A stretch of 64,000 bases of DNA, from assembly GCA_025751475.1 (NCBI GenBank), contig JAOWLD010000002.1:372001-436000 (forward strand), written 5' to 3'. Every line of letters begins with the position of its first letter. The stretch's first letter is position 1. The stretch comes from Rhodobacteraceae bacterium XHP0102 (GTDB lineage Bacteria; Pseudomonadota; Alphaproteobacteria; Rhodobacterales; Rhodobacteraceae). The notes under the pieces are model-generated. The model made no database searches and was not told the DNA's origin. It saw nothing but the letters and a program-made list of their open reading frames with translations. Below are positions 26,017 to 33,269 of this stretch, piece after piece. A program made the translations under genes and the position numbers.

Positions 26017-27018
26017 ATGATCAAGACCCCTTACCTGCTGTTCTTGGGCGATGCGCCTGATCCTTTGGCCGCAAAAGTGGCGCAAGGCATTCGTGATTGG
26101 CGCCCAGAGAATGCAATCGGGCAATTCAGGATGGAGGGCTGCAAGGCGGATATGCGCTTGCCAGACATGACCTTGGCCGAAGCGCGTGCGGCAGGGGCGG
26201 AAACACTTGTGATTGGTGTGGCAAATCGCGGTGGCCTCATTTCCCCTGCATGGAAAAAAGTGTTGATCGCCGCCTTGGAGGAGGGGTTTGATCTTGCGTC
26301 TGGCCTGCATAATCTTTTGCGCGATGAGCCAGATTTGGTTGCTGTCGCCAAGGCGACAGGGCGCAGTCTGCATGATGTGCGGGTGCCAAACGTGCAATAT
26401 CCCATCGCCAATGGTGTCAAGCGGACGGGGAAGCGATGTCTTGCAGTTGGCACCGATTGCTCAGTCGGAAAGATGTATACGGCACTGGCCATGGATGCGG
26501 AGATGAAGGCACGCGGGTTGAAATCCAGTTTTCGTGCAACGGGCCAGACAGGCATCCTGATCACGGGTGAAGGCGTTCCCCTTGATGCGGTGATTGCTGA
26601 TTTCATGGCGGGGGCTGTAGAGTGGCTGACCCCTGACAACGACCCTGACCATTGGGACATGATCGAGGGTCAGGGCAGTCTGTTCCACATCTCCTATTCA
26701 GGTGTCACCATGGCTTTGGTGCATGGGGGGCAACCTGATGCGCTGATCCTCTGCCATGAACCCACCCGCCCTCATATGCGGGGCTTGCCTGATTATGAGA
26801 TGCCGAGCCTTGAAGCCCTGCGCGATCTGGCGCTCTTGGTCGCGCGTCAAGCCAATGCAGCCGTGCAGGTGGTGGGGATTTCTATCAACACTTCTGCCTT
26901 CAGCGAGGCCGAAGCCATCACCTATCTCGCTGAGGTAGAGGCCCGCATGGGCTTGCCTGCGGTGGACCCGTTCCGCCAAGGTGCGGCGCGTCTGTGCGAT
27001 GCCTTGGAGGCAATATGA
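26017..27018 (+). CDS. dgcN: D-glutamate N-acetyltransferase DgcN (DUF1611 family)
   Basis: A 333-residue protein of the DUF1611 family, with an N-terminal Rossmann-like part and a P-loop NTPase-like part containing GTDCSVGKMYTALAM (about 139-153). The family member DgcN was reported to acetylate D-glutamate as the first step of a D-glutamate catabolic route in marine bacteria. The ATG at 26017 (MIKTPYLLFLGDAPD) is preferred over 25978. Its stop overlaps the dgcA start as ATGA, and the pairing with an enolase-superfamily racemase is the hallmark context. The biochemical role is inferred from family and neighbours. Confidence 0.85.
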   Translation: MIKTPYLLFLGDAPDPLAAKVAQGIRDWRPENAIGQFRMEGCKADMRLPDMTLAEARAAGAETLVIGVANRGGLISPAWKKVLIAALEEGFDLASGLHNLLRDEPDLVAVAKATGRSLHDVRVPNVQYPIANGVKRTGKRCLAVGTDCSVGKMYTALAMDAEMKARGLKSSFRATGQTGILITGEGVPLDAVIADFMAGAVEWLTPDNDPDHWDMIEGQGSLFHISYSGVTMALVHGGQPDALILCHEPTRPHMRGLPDYEMPSLEALRDLALLVARQANAAVQVVGISINTSAFSEAEAITYLAEVEARMGLPAVDPFRQGAARLCDALEAI

Positions 27019-27989
27019 GCTTCGTCATCACGGCAACGGCAGAAACGTTCCGCCTTGCGGAAGTGTTTACAATTTCGCGTGGCTCCAGAACAGAGGCACA
27101 GGTGGTGACCGTGTTTGTCACCCGTGATGGCATTACGGGGCGTGGCGAGGCCGTGCCCTACGCGCGCTATGGCGAAAGCATGGAATCGGTGCTTGCTCAG
27201 ATTGAGGCGCTGCCCAAAGGGCTTGATCGCTTAAGCTTGCAAGCAGCTCTGCCCGCGGGCGCGGCGCGAAATGCGGTGGATTGTGCCTTCTGGGATTGGG
27301 AGGCAAAATCAACGGGCCGTCCTGTTTGGGCTTTGGCGGGATTGCCCGCCAAACCGCGCCCCGAGATCACCGCCTATACCCTGTCCCTCGACACGCCCGA
27401 TCGGATGCAGGCAGCGGCCGCGCGCAACCAACACCGCCCACTTTTGAAAATTAAGCTTGGCACCCCCGATGATATGCCACGGCTTGAGGCGGTGCGGCGT
27501 GGGGCGCCTGACGCACGGATCATCGTGGATGCGAATGAGGGGTGGACCGCTGAAACCTATACCGCGCTTGCGCCGCATTTGATCCGCTTGGGTGTTGAGA
27601 TGGTCGAACAGCCCTTGCCCGCAGGCGCGGATGATCTTTTGGCGGAGATTGCCCGCCCCCTGCCTGTATGTGCGGATGAGGCCGTGCATGATCGCGCGAG
27701 CCTGCCTCATTTGCATGGCAAATATGATATGGTGAACATCAAGCTGGATAAAACGGGCGGCTTGACCGAAGCGCTGGCGCTGAATGCAGCGGCCCGCGCG
27801 CAAGGGTATAAAATCATGGTGGGATGTATGGTGGGCAGCTCGCTTGCCATGGCCCCTGCCATTCTGGTTGCGCAAGGCGCGGCGATTACCGATCTTGACG
27901 GACCGCTGCTTCTCGCAGAAGACCGATACCACGCTTTGACATTTGACGCAGATGGGGTGCATCCCGCGCGTCCAGAATTATGGGGATAG
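27015..27989 (+). CDS. dgcA: N-acetyl-D-glutamate racemase DgcA (enolase superfamily)
   Basis: A 324-residue member of the muconate-lactonizing/dipeptide-epimerase branch of the enolase superfamily. The catalytic lysine pair is KIK (145-147), metal ligands are Asp172 (VDANEGW), Glu198 (MVEQP) and Asp221 (CADEAVHD), and the second catalytic lysine is Lys243 (NIKLDKTGG). Older annotation would call it L-Ala-D/L-Glu epimerase. The ATGA overlap with dgcN points instead to N-acetyl-glutamate racemisation, giving N-acetyl-L-glutamate from D-glutamate. Six bases separate it from the D-amino-acid transaminase gene. Confidence 0.87.
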   Translation: MSFVITATAETFRLAEVFTISRGSRTEAQVVTVFVTRDGITGRGEAVPYARYGESMESVLAQIEALPKGLDRLSLQAALPAGAARNAVDCAFWDWEAKSTGRPVWALAGLPAKPRPEITAYTLSLDTPDRMQAAAARNQHRPLLKIKLGTPDDMPRLEAVRRGAPDARIIVDANEGWTAETYTALAPHLIRLGVEMVEQPLPAGADDLLAEIARPLPVCADEAVHDRASLPHLHGKYDMVNIKLDKTGGLTEALALNAAARAQGYKIMVGCMVGSSLAMAPAILVAQGAAITDLDGPLLLAEDRYHALTFDADGVHPARPELWG

Positions 27990-27995
27990 GGTGAG

Positions 27996-28856
27996 ATGAC
28001 GCGCATCGTTTATGTGAATGGTGAATATTTGCCAGAGGATCAGGCCAAAGTTTCGGTGTTTGATCGTGGCTTTCTCTTTGCCGATGGCGTTTATGAGGTG
28101 ACCAGCGTCTTGGACGGCAAATTGATTGATTTTGACGGCCATGCCAAGCGTTTGACGCGGTCGTTGAATGAATTGGATATGCGCGCGCCATGCGACAGTG
28201 ATCGCTTGCTTGAAATTCACCGCGAACTGGTCACGCGCAATGCGTTGGTGGATGGTATGATATATCTGCAGATCACCCGCGGCGCACCGAATGATCGTGA
28301 TTTTGCCTACCCTGCCCCTGAGACAGAGCCGACTTTGGTGCTGTTCACCCAATCCAAACCCGGCCTTGCGGATAGCCCAATGGCCAAGACGGGGATGAAG
28401 GTGATTTCAATTGAGGACCAACGTTGGGGGCGGCGTGACATCAAGACCGTGCAGTTGCTCTATCCTTCGATGGGTAAGATGATGGCCAAGGCGGCAGGCT
28501 GTGATGATGCGTGGATGGTAGAGGATGGCGCGGTCACCGAAGGCACCTCGAACAATGCCTATATCATCAAGGATGGCACGATCATCACCCGCAATCTGGG
28601 CACAGAGATTTTGCATGGGATCACCCGTGCGGCGGTGCTGCGGTTTGCGCGTGAGGCGCAAATGAAAGTGGAGGAACGCCCTTTCACAGTGGCCGAGGCG
28701 CAAGCGGCCGATGAGGCATTTATCACCTCAGCCTCCACTTTTGTGATGCCCGTGGTGGAATTGGATGGAAAATCTATCGGCACGGGCAAACCTGGCCCTG
28801 TGGCCGCACGATTGCGCGAGATTTACCTTGAAGAAAGCCGCAAAGCGGCAATCTGA
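27996..28856 (+). CDS. dat: D-amino-acid aminotransferase
   Basis: A 286-residue class IV PLP enzyme. The catalytic lysine is Lys150 in WGRRDIKTVQLL, a pattern close to bacterial D-amino-acid transaminases. VFDRGFLFADGVYEV (21-35) and ITRGAPNDRDFAYP (93-106) also match. It would transfer the amino group of D-alanine or another D-amino acid to 2-oxoglutarate, producing D-glutamate. As third gene of the dgcN-dgcA-dat operon, its product feeds the first two enzymes. The ATG at 27996 lies just after GGTGAG. A bidirectional terminator follows the stop. Confidence 0.9.
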   Translation: MTRIVYVNGEYLPEDQAKVSVFDRGFLFADGVYEVTSVLDGKLIDFDGHAKRLTRSLNELDMRAPCDSDRLLEIHRELVTRNALVDGMIYLQITRGAPNDRDFAYPAPETEPTLVLFTQSKPGLADSPMAKTGMKVISIEDQRWGRRDIKTVQLLYPSMGKMMAKAAGCDDAWMVEDGAVTEGTSNNAYIIKDGTIITRNLGTEILHGITRAAVLRFAREAQMKVEERPFTVAEAQAADEAFITSASTFVMPVVELDGKSIGTGKPGPVAARLREIYLEESRKAAI

Positions 28857-28869
28857 ACAGGTCAAAAAA

Positions 28870-28896
28870 GAAGGGCGCCCTAATCGGCGCCCTTTT
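28870..28896. terminator. Bidirectional rho-independent terminator between dat and the RTX gene
   Basis: A 9-bp stem AAGGGCGCC/GGCGCCCTT (28871-28879 with 28886-28894) is followed by T residues on the + strand and by TTCTTTTTT on the - strand. It can therefore end both dat and the convergent RTX transcript. Confidence 0.88.
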
Positions 28897-28916
28897 CAGG
28901 TGGAGTGAATTGCACC

Positions 28917-29999
28917 TTAATTTGACAGGGTGATTGATCCTGCGGGGATAGTTGCGGGGCCAATATTCTGTAGAACTGCGACCAAGGTTCCAGGTCCACC
29001 TGCGAAAGAGACCAAAATATTTGTGTTGCTGCCGCTGGCCACCAATTGGAGCGCGGCCCCTGTGAGGTCGGCCGTTGACCCATCTTGATTTGTCATAATC
29101 ACCTGAAGCGTTTCGGTGGCCGCGAAATCGGTGACGGTGACGACATTCTCGGGCAAGAGTGCAGCGCCCGAAGCCTTGGTCACCTGAACGCCAAAGGCAT
29201 CAACGCCTGCGCCACCTGTCAGCACATCTCCGTTGTCCCCGATCAGAATATCACCCTCGGTGCCGCCATCGAGTGTATCTGCATTCGCTGCGGCGGCGCC
29301 TGTGGCAAACTCATCCAAGGCGGCAAGTGAATCCGCACCGCCGCCGCCGATCAGGACATTGCGCCCGATCCCGTCAACCAGACTGTCATTGCCAAACCCG
29401 CCATCCAGACGGTCATCGCCTGCGCCCCCAAAGAGCGTGTCCGCCCCCGTGAAGCCCAGCAACGTGTCACTGCCATCTCCGCCCCAAAGCAGATCGCCAT
29501 CGGCATCGCCGATGATCGAGTCATTGCCAGTGCCGCCCGTGATCGTATCCGAGCCAGCACCGCCGAAGACGACATCATCACCGCCGTTGCCTTGCATTTG
29601 GTCATCCCCAAAGCCACCGAACAGCGTGTCATTCCCAAATGAGCCAAGCAGCGTGTCATCGCCGACATCGCCAAAAATCTCATCATCACCCGCGCGGCCA
29701 TTGACGCTGTCATTTCCAGCACCGAGGCGAATAAGGTCATCCCCGTTTGAGCCAGTGATCGTGTCATCTCCGTCACGGGCAAAAAGCGCCCCCGCATCCG
29801 TCATCGTGCGGCTGTCTGCGCCATCGGTCAGGTTGATATTGGGTGCGGTGCCTGTATCAGACCCAGAACGCGGATCGGCGGCGCCAGGGGTGTTTCCAGA
29901 GTTGTTTGACGCGCTGGTTTTGTCGTCATCGTCATCATTGAGCACGGCATAGCCAACGCCTGCGGCCAGAATTGGCCCGATCAAAAGAAGAGCGAGCAT
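28917..29999 (-). CDS. RTX-type calcium-binding repeat protein with N-terminal hydrophobic segment
   Basis: The 360-residue acidic protein begins with MLALLLIGPILAAGVGYAVL (a transmembrane segment or uncleaved signal). It then has a run of aspartates, a linker and about fifteen glycine- and aspartate-rich nonapeptides of the GGxGxDxLx type (about residues 73-225) that form a calcium-binding parallel beta roll. A C-terminal beta-rich part of about 100 residues follows. This differs from classical RTX toxins, which lack an N-terminal hydrophobic segment and carry a C-terminal type I secretion signal, so export through Sec or membrane anchoring is likely. AGGGG lies upstream of the start. No type I secretion genes are adjacent. 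Confidence 0.9.
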   Translation of the reverse strand: MLALLLIGPILAAGVGYAVLNDDDDDKTSASNNSGNTPGAADPRSGSDTGTAPNINLTDGADSRTMTDAGALFARDGDDTITGSNGDDLIRLGAGNDSVNGRAGDDEIFGDVGDDTLLGSFGNDTLFGGFGDDQMQGNGGDDVVFGGAGSDTITGGTGNDSIIGDADGDLLWGGDGSDTLLGFTGADTLFGGAGDDRLDGGFGNDSLVDGIGRNVLIGGGGADSLAALDEFATGAAAANADTLDGGTEGDILIGDNGDVLTGGAGVDAFGVQVTKASGAALLPENVVTVTDFAATETLQVIMTNQDGSTADLTGAALQLVASGSNTNILVSFAGGPGTLVAVLQNIGPATIPAGSITLSN

Positions 30000-30136
30000 A
30001 GCATAAACCCCTAAATGCCATTATTTGGCCATAATCTTATATTTTTAGACATTATTAACCAAATGAAAAATTCTCCAAGAAGGAAACGGACTGTTCGCAA
30101 TTTGGTAACACTTTGAATTTTATGGTGTTTCGCCTT

Positions 30137-31825
30137 TTAAGCGAAGTCACCTTGGGCAAACCACCCGCCTGTAATTGCGCCGCCATAGGCATAAAAAAGC
30201 CATAATCGTGCTCCCTGCGCTGTGGTTATGCACCAGTAATCCCGCAGTCCCGTGCGCCAATTGGGGTCATCGAGCCACCATTCTGGTGCGATTCTTTCGG
30301 GGCCAAGGGCGGATTGCAGGGTGAAATTTTGTCGCCGCCATGTGAAATGTGCGGGTGGCCTATGGGGTGCTGCACTGCCGATGAATTCTGGGGGAAACAG
30401 GGTCAAAGGACGTGGCAAATGGTGGCGTGGCCATGGCCCGTCAAAAGGCTCTGACCATGCGGCGGCCAACCGTTTTTCTGATTTTTCTGCAAGATGGCTG
30501 TCGGCGGGATAGGGGCGCGTGATGGCCTCGATGCCAATTCTTGTGCCAAGCCGTGTTATCAAATGCTCCAATCCGCTGCGCGCTTCATGGGCGCGGGCCG
30601 TGGTGTCACCGTTTTGATGGTTTGTTTCATGGCGCGCCTCGGTGTGCAGCGCCTCAAGGCGGATCATATCGAAGGCGGTTGTGGGCTCGAGATCCGTCAG
30701 GCTATGCCGCATCTGCAATTTGAGCAGGTTGTAAATTGTGGGGCTATCGGTATGGCTGCGGGCAAGGCGCAAGGTGATCTGGCGCTGCTGATGGGTCATG
30801 TCCATAAGATCAAGACGCAGGTCGCGCAGGCTGCGCCCAGCCTTGTCCAATTTCTGGCATAGCGCCTCAATCAGGCGCAGAATCGCGGCATCAAGATCAT
30901 CGCTGGTTCCAATAGGGTCGGGAAAGCTCATACGGGTCGCAAAATAGAGCTGGCTGCGCGCGGGCGAGACAGGCTCCGCCACAGCGCCCAAGGCCTGATC
31001 CAAGCGGTGCAGGAGATGCGGACCAAAGCGGCGGGCAAGCCCCGCACGGGGTTGCGCGGCAAGGTCATGGATTTGATGCAAGCCAAGCCGCGCCAAACCT
31101 TCGAGAATATCCTCGCTCAGGCGCAATGCTGCAACGGGTAAGGGCCAAATAGCCTTCTGCGTTTCAAATGGGGGCGCGATGCAGATTGGGATACGGTCGC
31201 GCTTGTGCTGAGGTGGTGTAGATTTTGCCCCCAGATCACGCCGGCGCAAAGCGGCGCGCACCCGTGTGGCACGGGCCTCTTGGCTGATGGCATCGCCGCG
31301 CGCCTCATGGGTCTGGTGTGTGGCCGCGCCAAAGCGCGCCAAAGCCCAAGCGGCCCCGCGGGTATCGGCCAGCCCGATTTCGGCGCTGAGGCCGAGATCG
31401 GAGAGCTCGCACAGCATTGCCTTGGCCATGTTCGCTTCCCCGCCAAAAAGGTGAGCGCAGCCAGAAATATCCATCACCAGACCGTCTGTGTCTTCTGGTG
31501 CCACCCAAGGGGAGAATTTCTCTGCCCATCTGCACAATGCTTTGTGAAACGCGTGTTCTTGCGCAGGGTTGCGGTTGCGTATGACCAGATCGCTGCACAG
31601 CGCCAAGGCGGCGCTCAACGCCTGCCCTCGAAAAAGTCCTGCGGCCTGTGCTTTGGGCGACAGTGCAGAAATAACCTGTCGGTTGCCGCACTCTGTGACA
31701 ACCGCAAGCGGATGCTCCATGAGGCGAGCCTCTTGGCGCAGGAATTGCTCCGCCGCCATATGGGGCAGATACAGCGAGAGAATACGGCGCGTTTTGCCAA
31801 TGTTACGGGTCACAGGCGCGGACAT
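30137..31825 (-). CDS. imuB: ImuB, inactive Y-family polymerase-like mutagenesis factor
   Basis: The 562-residue protein links the error-prone DnaE2 polymerase to the sliding clamp in SOS mutagenesis. The N-terminus (RILSLYLPHMAAEQFLR) lacks the DxD-type catalytic acids of true Y-family polymerases, as in ImuB. The little-finger region and the C-terminal WRR...GPERIAPEWW and RDYWCITTAQGARLWLFYAYGG stretches are diagnostic. I use the ATG at 31825, not the TTG at 31840. A consensus SOS box (31847-31861) sits 22 bases upstream. Unusually, neither imuA nor dnaE2 flanks it: a lytic transglycosylase gene lies upstream and an RTX gene downstream. Confidence 0.93.
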   Translation of the reverse strand: MSAPVTRNIGKTRRILSLYLPHMAAEQFLRQEARLMEHPLAVVTECGNRQVISALSPKAQAAGLFRGQALSAALALCSDLVIRNRNPAQEHAFHKALCRWAEKFSPWVAPEDTDGLVMDISGCAHLFGGEANMAKAMLCELSDLGLSAEIGLADTRGAAWALARFGAATHQTHEARGDAISQEARATRVRAALRRRDLGAKSTPPQHKRDRIPICIAPPFETQKAIWPLPVAALRLSEDILEGLARLGLHQIHDLAAQPRAGLARRFGPHLLHRLDQALGAVAEPVSPARSQLYFATRMSFPDPIGTSDDLDAAILRLIEALCQKLDKAGRSLRDLRLDLMDMTHQQRQITLRLARSHTDSPTIYNLLKLQMRHSLTDLEPTTAFDMIRLEALHTEARHETNHQNGDTTARAHEARSGLEHLITRLGTRIGIEAITRPYPADSHLAEKSEKRLAAAWSEPFDGPWPRHHLPRPLTLFPPEFIGSAAPHRPPAHFTWRRQNFTLQSALGPERIAPEWWLDDPNWRTGLRDYWCITTAQGARLWLFYAYGGAITGGWFAQGDFA

Positions 31826-31846
31826 TCGCGTATGATCCAATCAAAT

Positions 31847-31861
31847 GTTCACATTTTGTTC
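31847..31861. promoter_or_regulatory. Alphaproteobacterial LexA (SOS) box upstream of imuB
   Basis: GTTC-N7-GTTC (spacer ACATTTT) is read on the + strand, GAAC-N7-GAAC on the imuB strand. This direct repeat is the LexA-binding consensus of the Rhodobacter/Caulobacter group. It lies 22-36 bases upstream of the imuB ATG, in the 75-base gap after the transglycosylase gene, overlapping where a promoter would be. Confidence 0.85.
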
Positions 31862-31900
31862 CAATCTAGGCAGGGGGCGTTCAAGAGTCGAGTCCTGCGT

Positions 31901-33178
31901 TTATTGCAATCGGCGCAAAAGATCGGAACTGGCATAGCCATCGGGCAAAAGCCCATTGGCGATTTGATAGGACCGGATCGCAGCCATGGTTTTGGGACCA
32001 ATGCGCCCATCCACGCCGCCTGTATCAAACCCCGCAGCTGTCAGGCGCGTTTGCAATTCCGTGCGCTCGCTGCGGGTCAACACATGATCATTGCGCGGCC
32101 ATGTAGCGCGAAATCCATTGGAGTGTCCCGCAATACGATCCGAGAGATGACCCAGAGCAATCACATAGCTGTCGGCGGGATTATAGCGCTCCAAGGCACG
32201 GAAATTATCATAGACCATCAGCGCCACGCCTCTTGCGCCTGCGGGCAGCAAAATTGCGGATTGCCCATGATCGGGCAAGCGTGACCCATCCGCCAATGTC
32301 ACGGATTGGCTGCGCCAAAATGCAGCGCCGCGGGTCTTGTCGCGCCCCGCCAAACGGTAGTCGAACCCTTGTGGTAAAGCGATTTCCAAGGCCCAAGGCT
32401 GACCGCGCTGCCACCCTGCTTCGCTGAGATAATGCGCGGCGGAGGCAAGCGCATCGCGCGGGTCTTCGCCCCAGATGTCGGCACGACCATCCCCTGTATA
32501 ATCAATCGCATAGGCGAGATAACTTGTTGGCATGAATTGGGTATGCCCCATCGCACCCGCCCATGATCCCGCAAATGCGCGCGGGCTGACCGCGCCAAGT
32601 TCTAAGATTTGCAGGGCAGCCAGAAGTTCGGATTCGAAATAGGCGCGTCTGCGTCCTTCCCATGCCAGCGTGGCTAGAGCGCGCAGCGTGTCGGTGTTGC
32701 CACGGAAACTGCCATAGGAGGTTTCCACCCCCCAAACCGCAATCAGAACTTCCGCAGGCACGCCAAATTGTGCTTCGATCCGTGCGAGATCCGCAGCGTA
32801 ACGCTGATAATTGGCACGACCGTTTTCGATCCGCTGCCGCGATACTGCGCTGTCGAGATAGTCCCAAATCGGACGCACGAATTCGGACTGGTTGCCATCG
32901 AGCCGCACCACCTCATCCAAGGGTGTCATGCCTCCAAGTGCGGCATTCACCACCGCAGGCGAAATGCCCTGTGCAATGGCGCGGGCTGTGAAATCACTGC
33001 GCCATGCGGCGAAACTGTCACGTGTGGTGGTTTGGCTGATCAAATTTGCAGGGCGGGGTTCGGGCAGAAGCGATGTGCTGACGGCAAGGTTTTGCGCCAT
33101 GGCCGTTTGCGCGGTAAGGATCATCAAAATTCCTGCGATTGGTCCGCCCCATTGCGCAGAATGTCGCCCCATCCGCAT
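31901..33178 (-). CDS. Lytic murein transglycosylase with C-terminal peptidoglycan-binding domain
   Basis: A 425-residue MltB-family (SLT_2) enzyme that cleaves peptidoglycan with formation of 1,6-anhydromuramic ends. After a signal peptide (about residues 1-29), the catalytic glutamate is in VWGVETSYGSFRG, and AFAGSWAGAMGHTQFMPTSYLAYAIDYTGDGRADIW is the family core. The last 60 residues (LQTRLTAAGFDTGGVDGRIGPKTMAAIRSYQ...) are a PG_binding_1 domain, absent from E. coli MltB. No lipobox is seen, so it is probably soluble in the periplasm. The ATG at 33178 is preceded by AAAGAG. It may share a transcript with rnr, 91 bases upstream. Confidence 0.93.
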   Translation of the reverse strand: MRMGRHSAQWGGPIAGILMILTAQTAMAQNLAVSTSLLPEPRPANLISQTTTRDSFAAWRSDFTARAIAQGISPAVVNAALGGMTPLDEVVRLDGNQSEFVRPIWDYLDSAVSRQRIENGRANYQRYAADLARIEAQFGVPAEVLIAVWGVETSYGSFRGNTDTLRALATLAWEGRRRAYFESELLAALQILELGAVSPRAFAGSWAGAMGHTQFMPTSYLAYAIDYTGDGRADIWGEDPRDALASAAHYLSEAGWQRGQPWALEIALPQGFDYRLAGRDKTRGAAFWRSQSVTLADGSRLPDHGQSAILLPAGARGVALMVYDNFRALERYNPADSYVIALGHLSDRIAGHSNGFRATWPRNDHVLTRSERTELQTRLTAAGFDTGGVDGRIGPKTMAAIRSYQIANGLLPDGYASSDLLRRLQ

Positions 33179-33269
33179 CTCTTTACCCCTTGTAAAACGT
33201 GCTGGCCGCACTGCGCCGCAACACATCAAACCTAACGTGGGTGCGCGGTCTCGCCTAGGATAATTTTGA

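Noticed and set aside
29351-29797. Possible DNA tandem repeat or CRISPR-like array
   Set aside because: The periodicity is that of coding repeats (27 bases per nonapeptide), with varied sequence and no constant repeat-spacer pattern.
29233-29952. 239-codon Ser/Pro-rich frame on the + strand opposite the RTX gene
   Set aside because: The repetition is only the reverse reading of the Gly/Asp repeats; there is no ribosome site and no family pattern.
31205-32284. 359-codon + strand frame across the imuB and transglycosylase genes
   Set aside because: It spans two real genes and the SOS box, and has an untypical Arg/Cys/His-rich composition.
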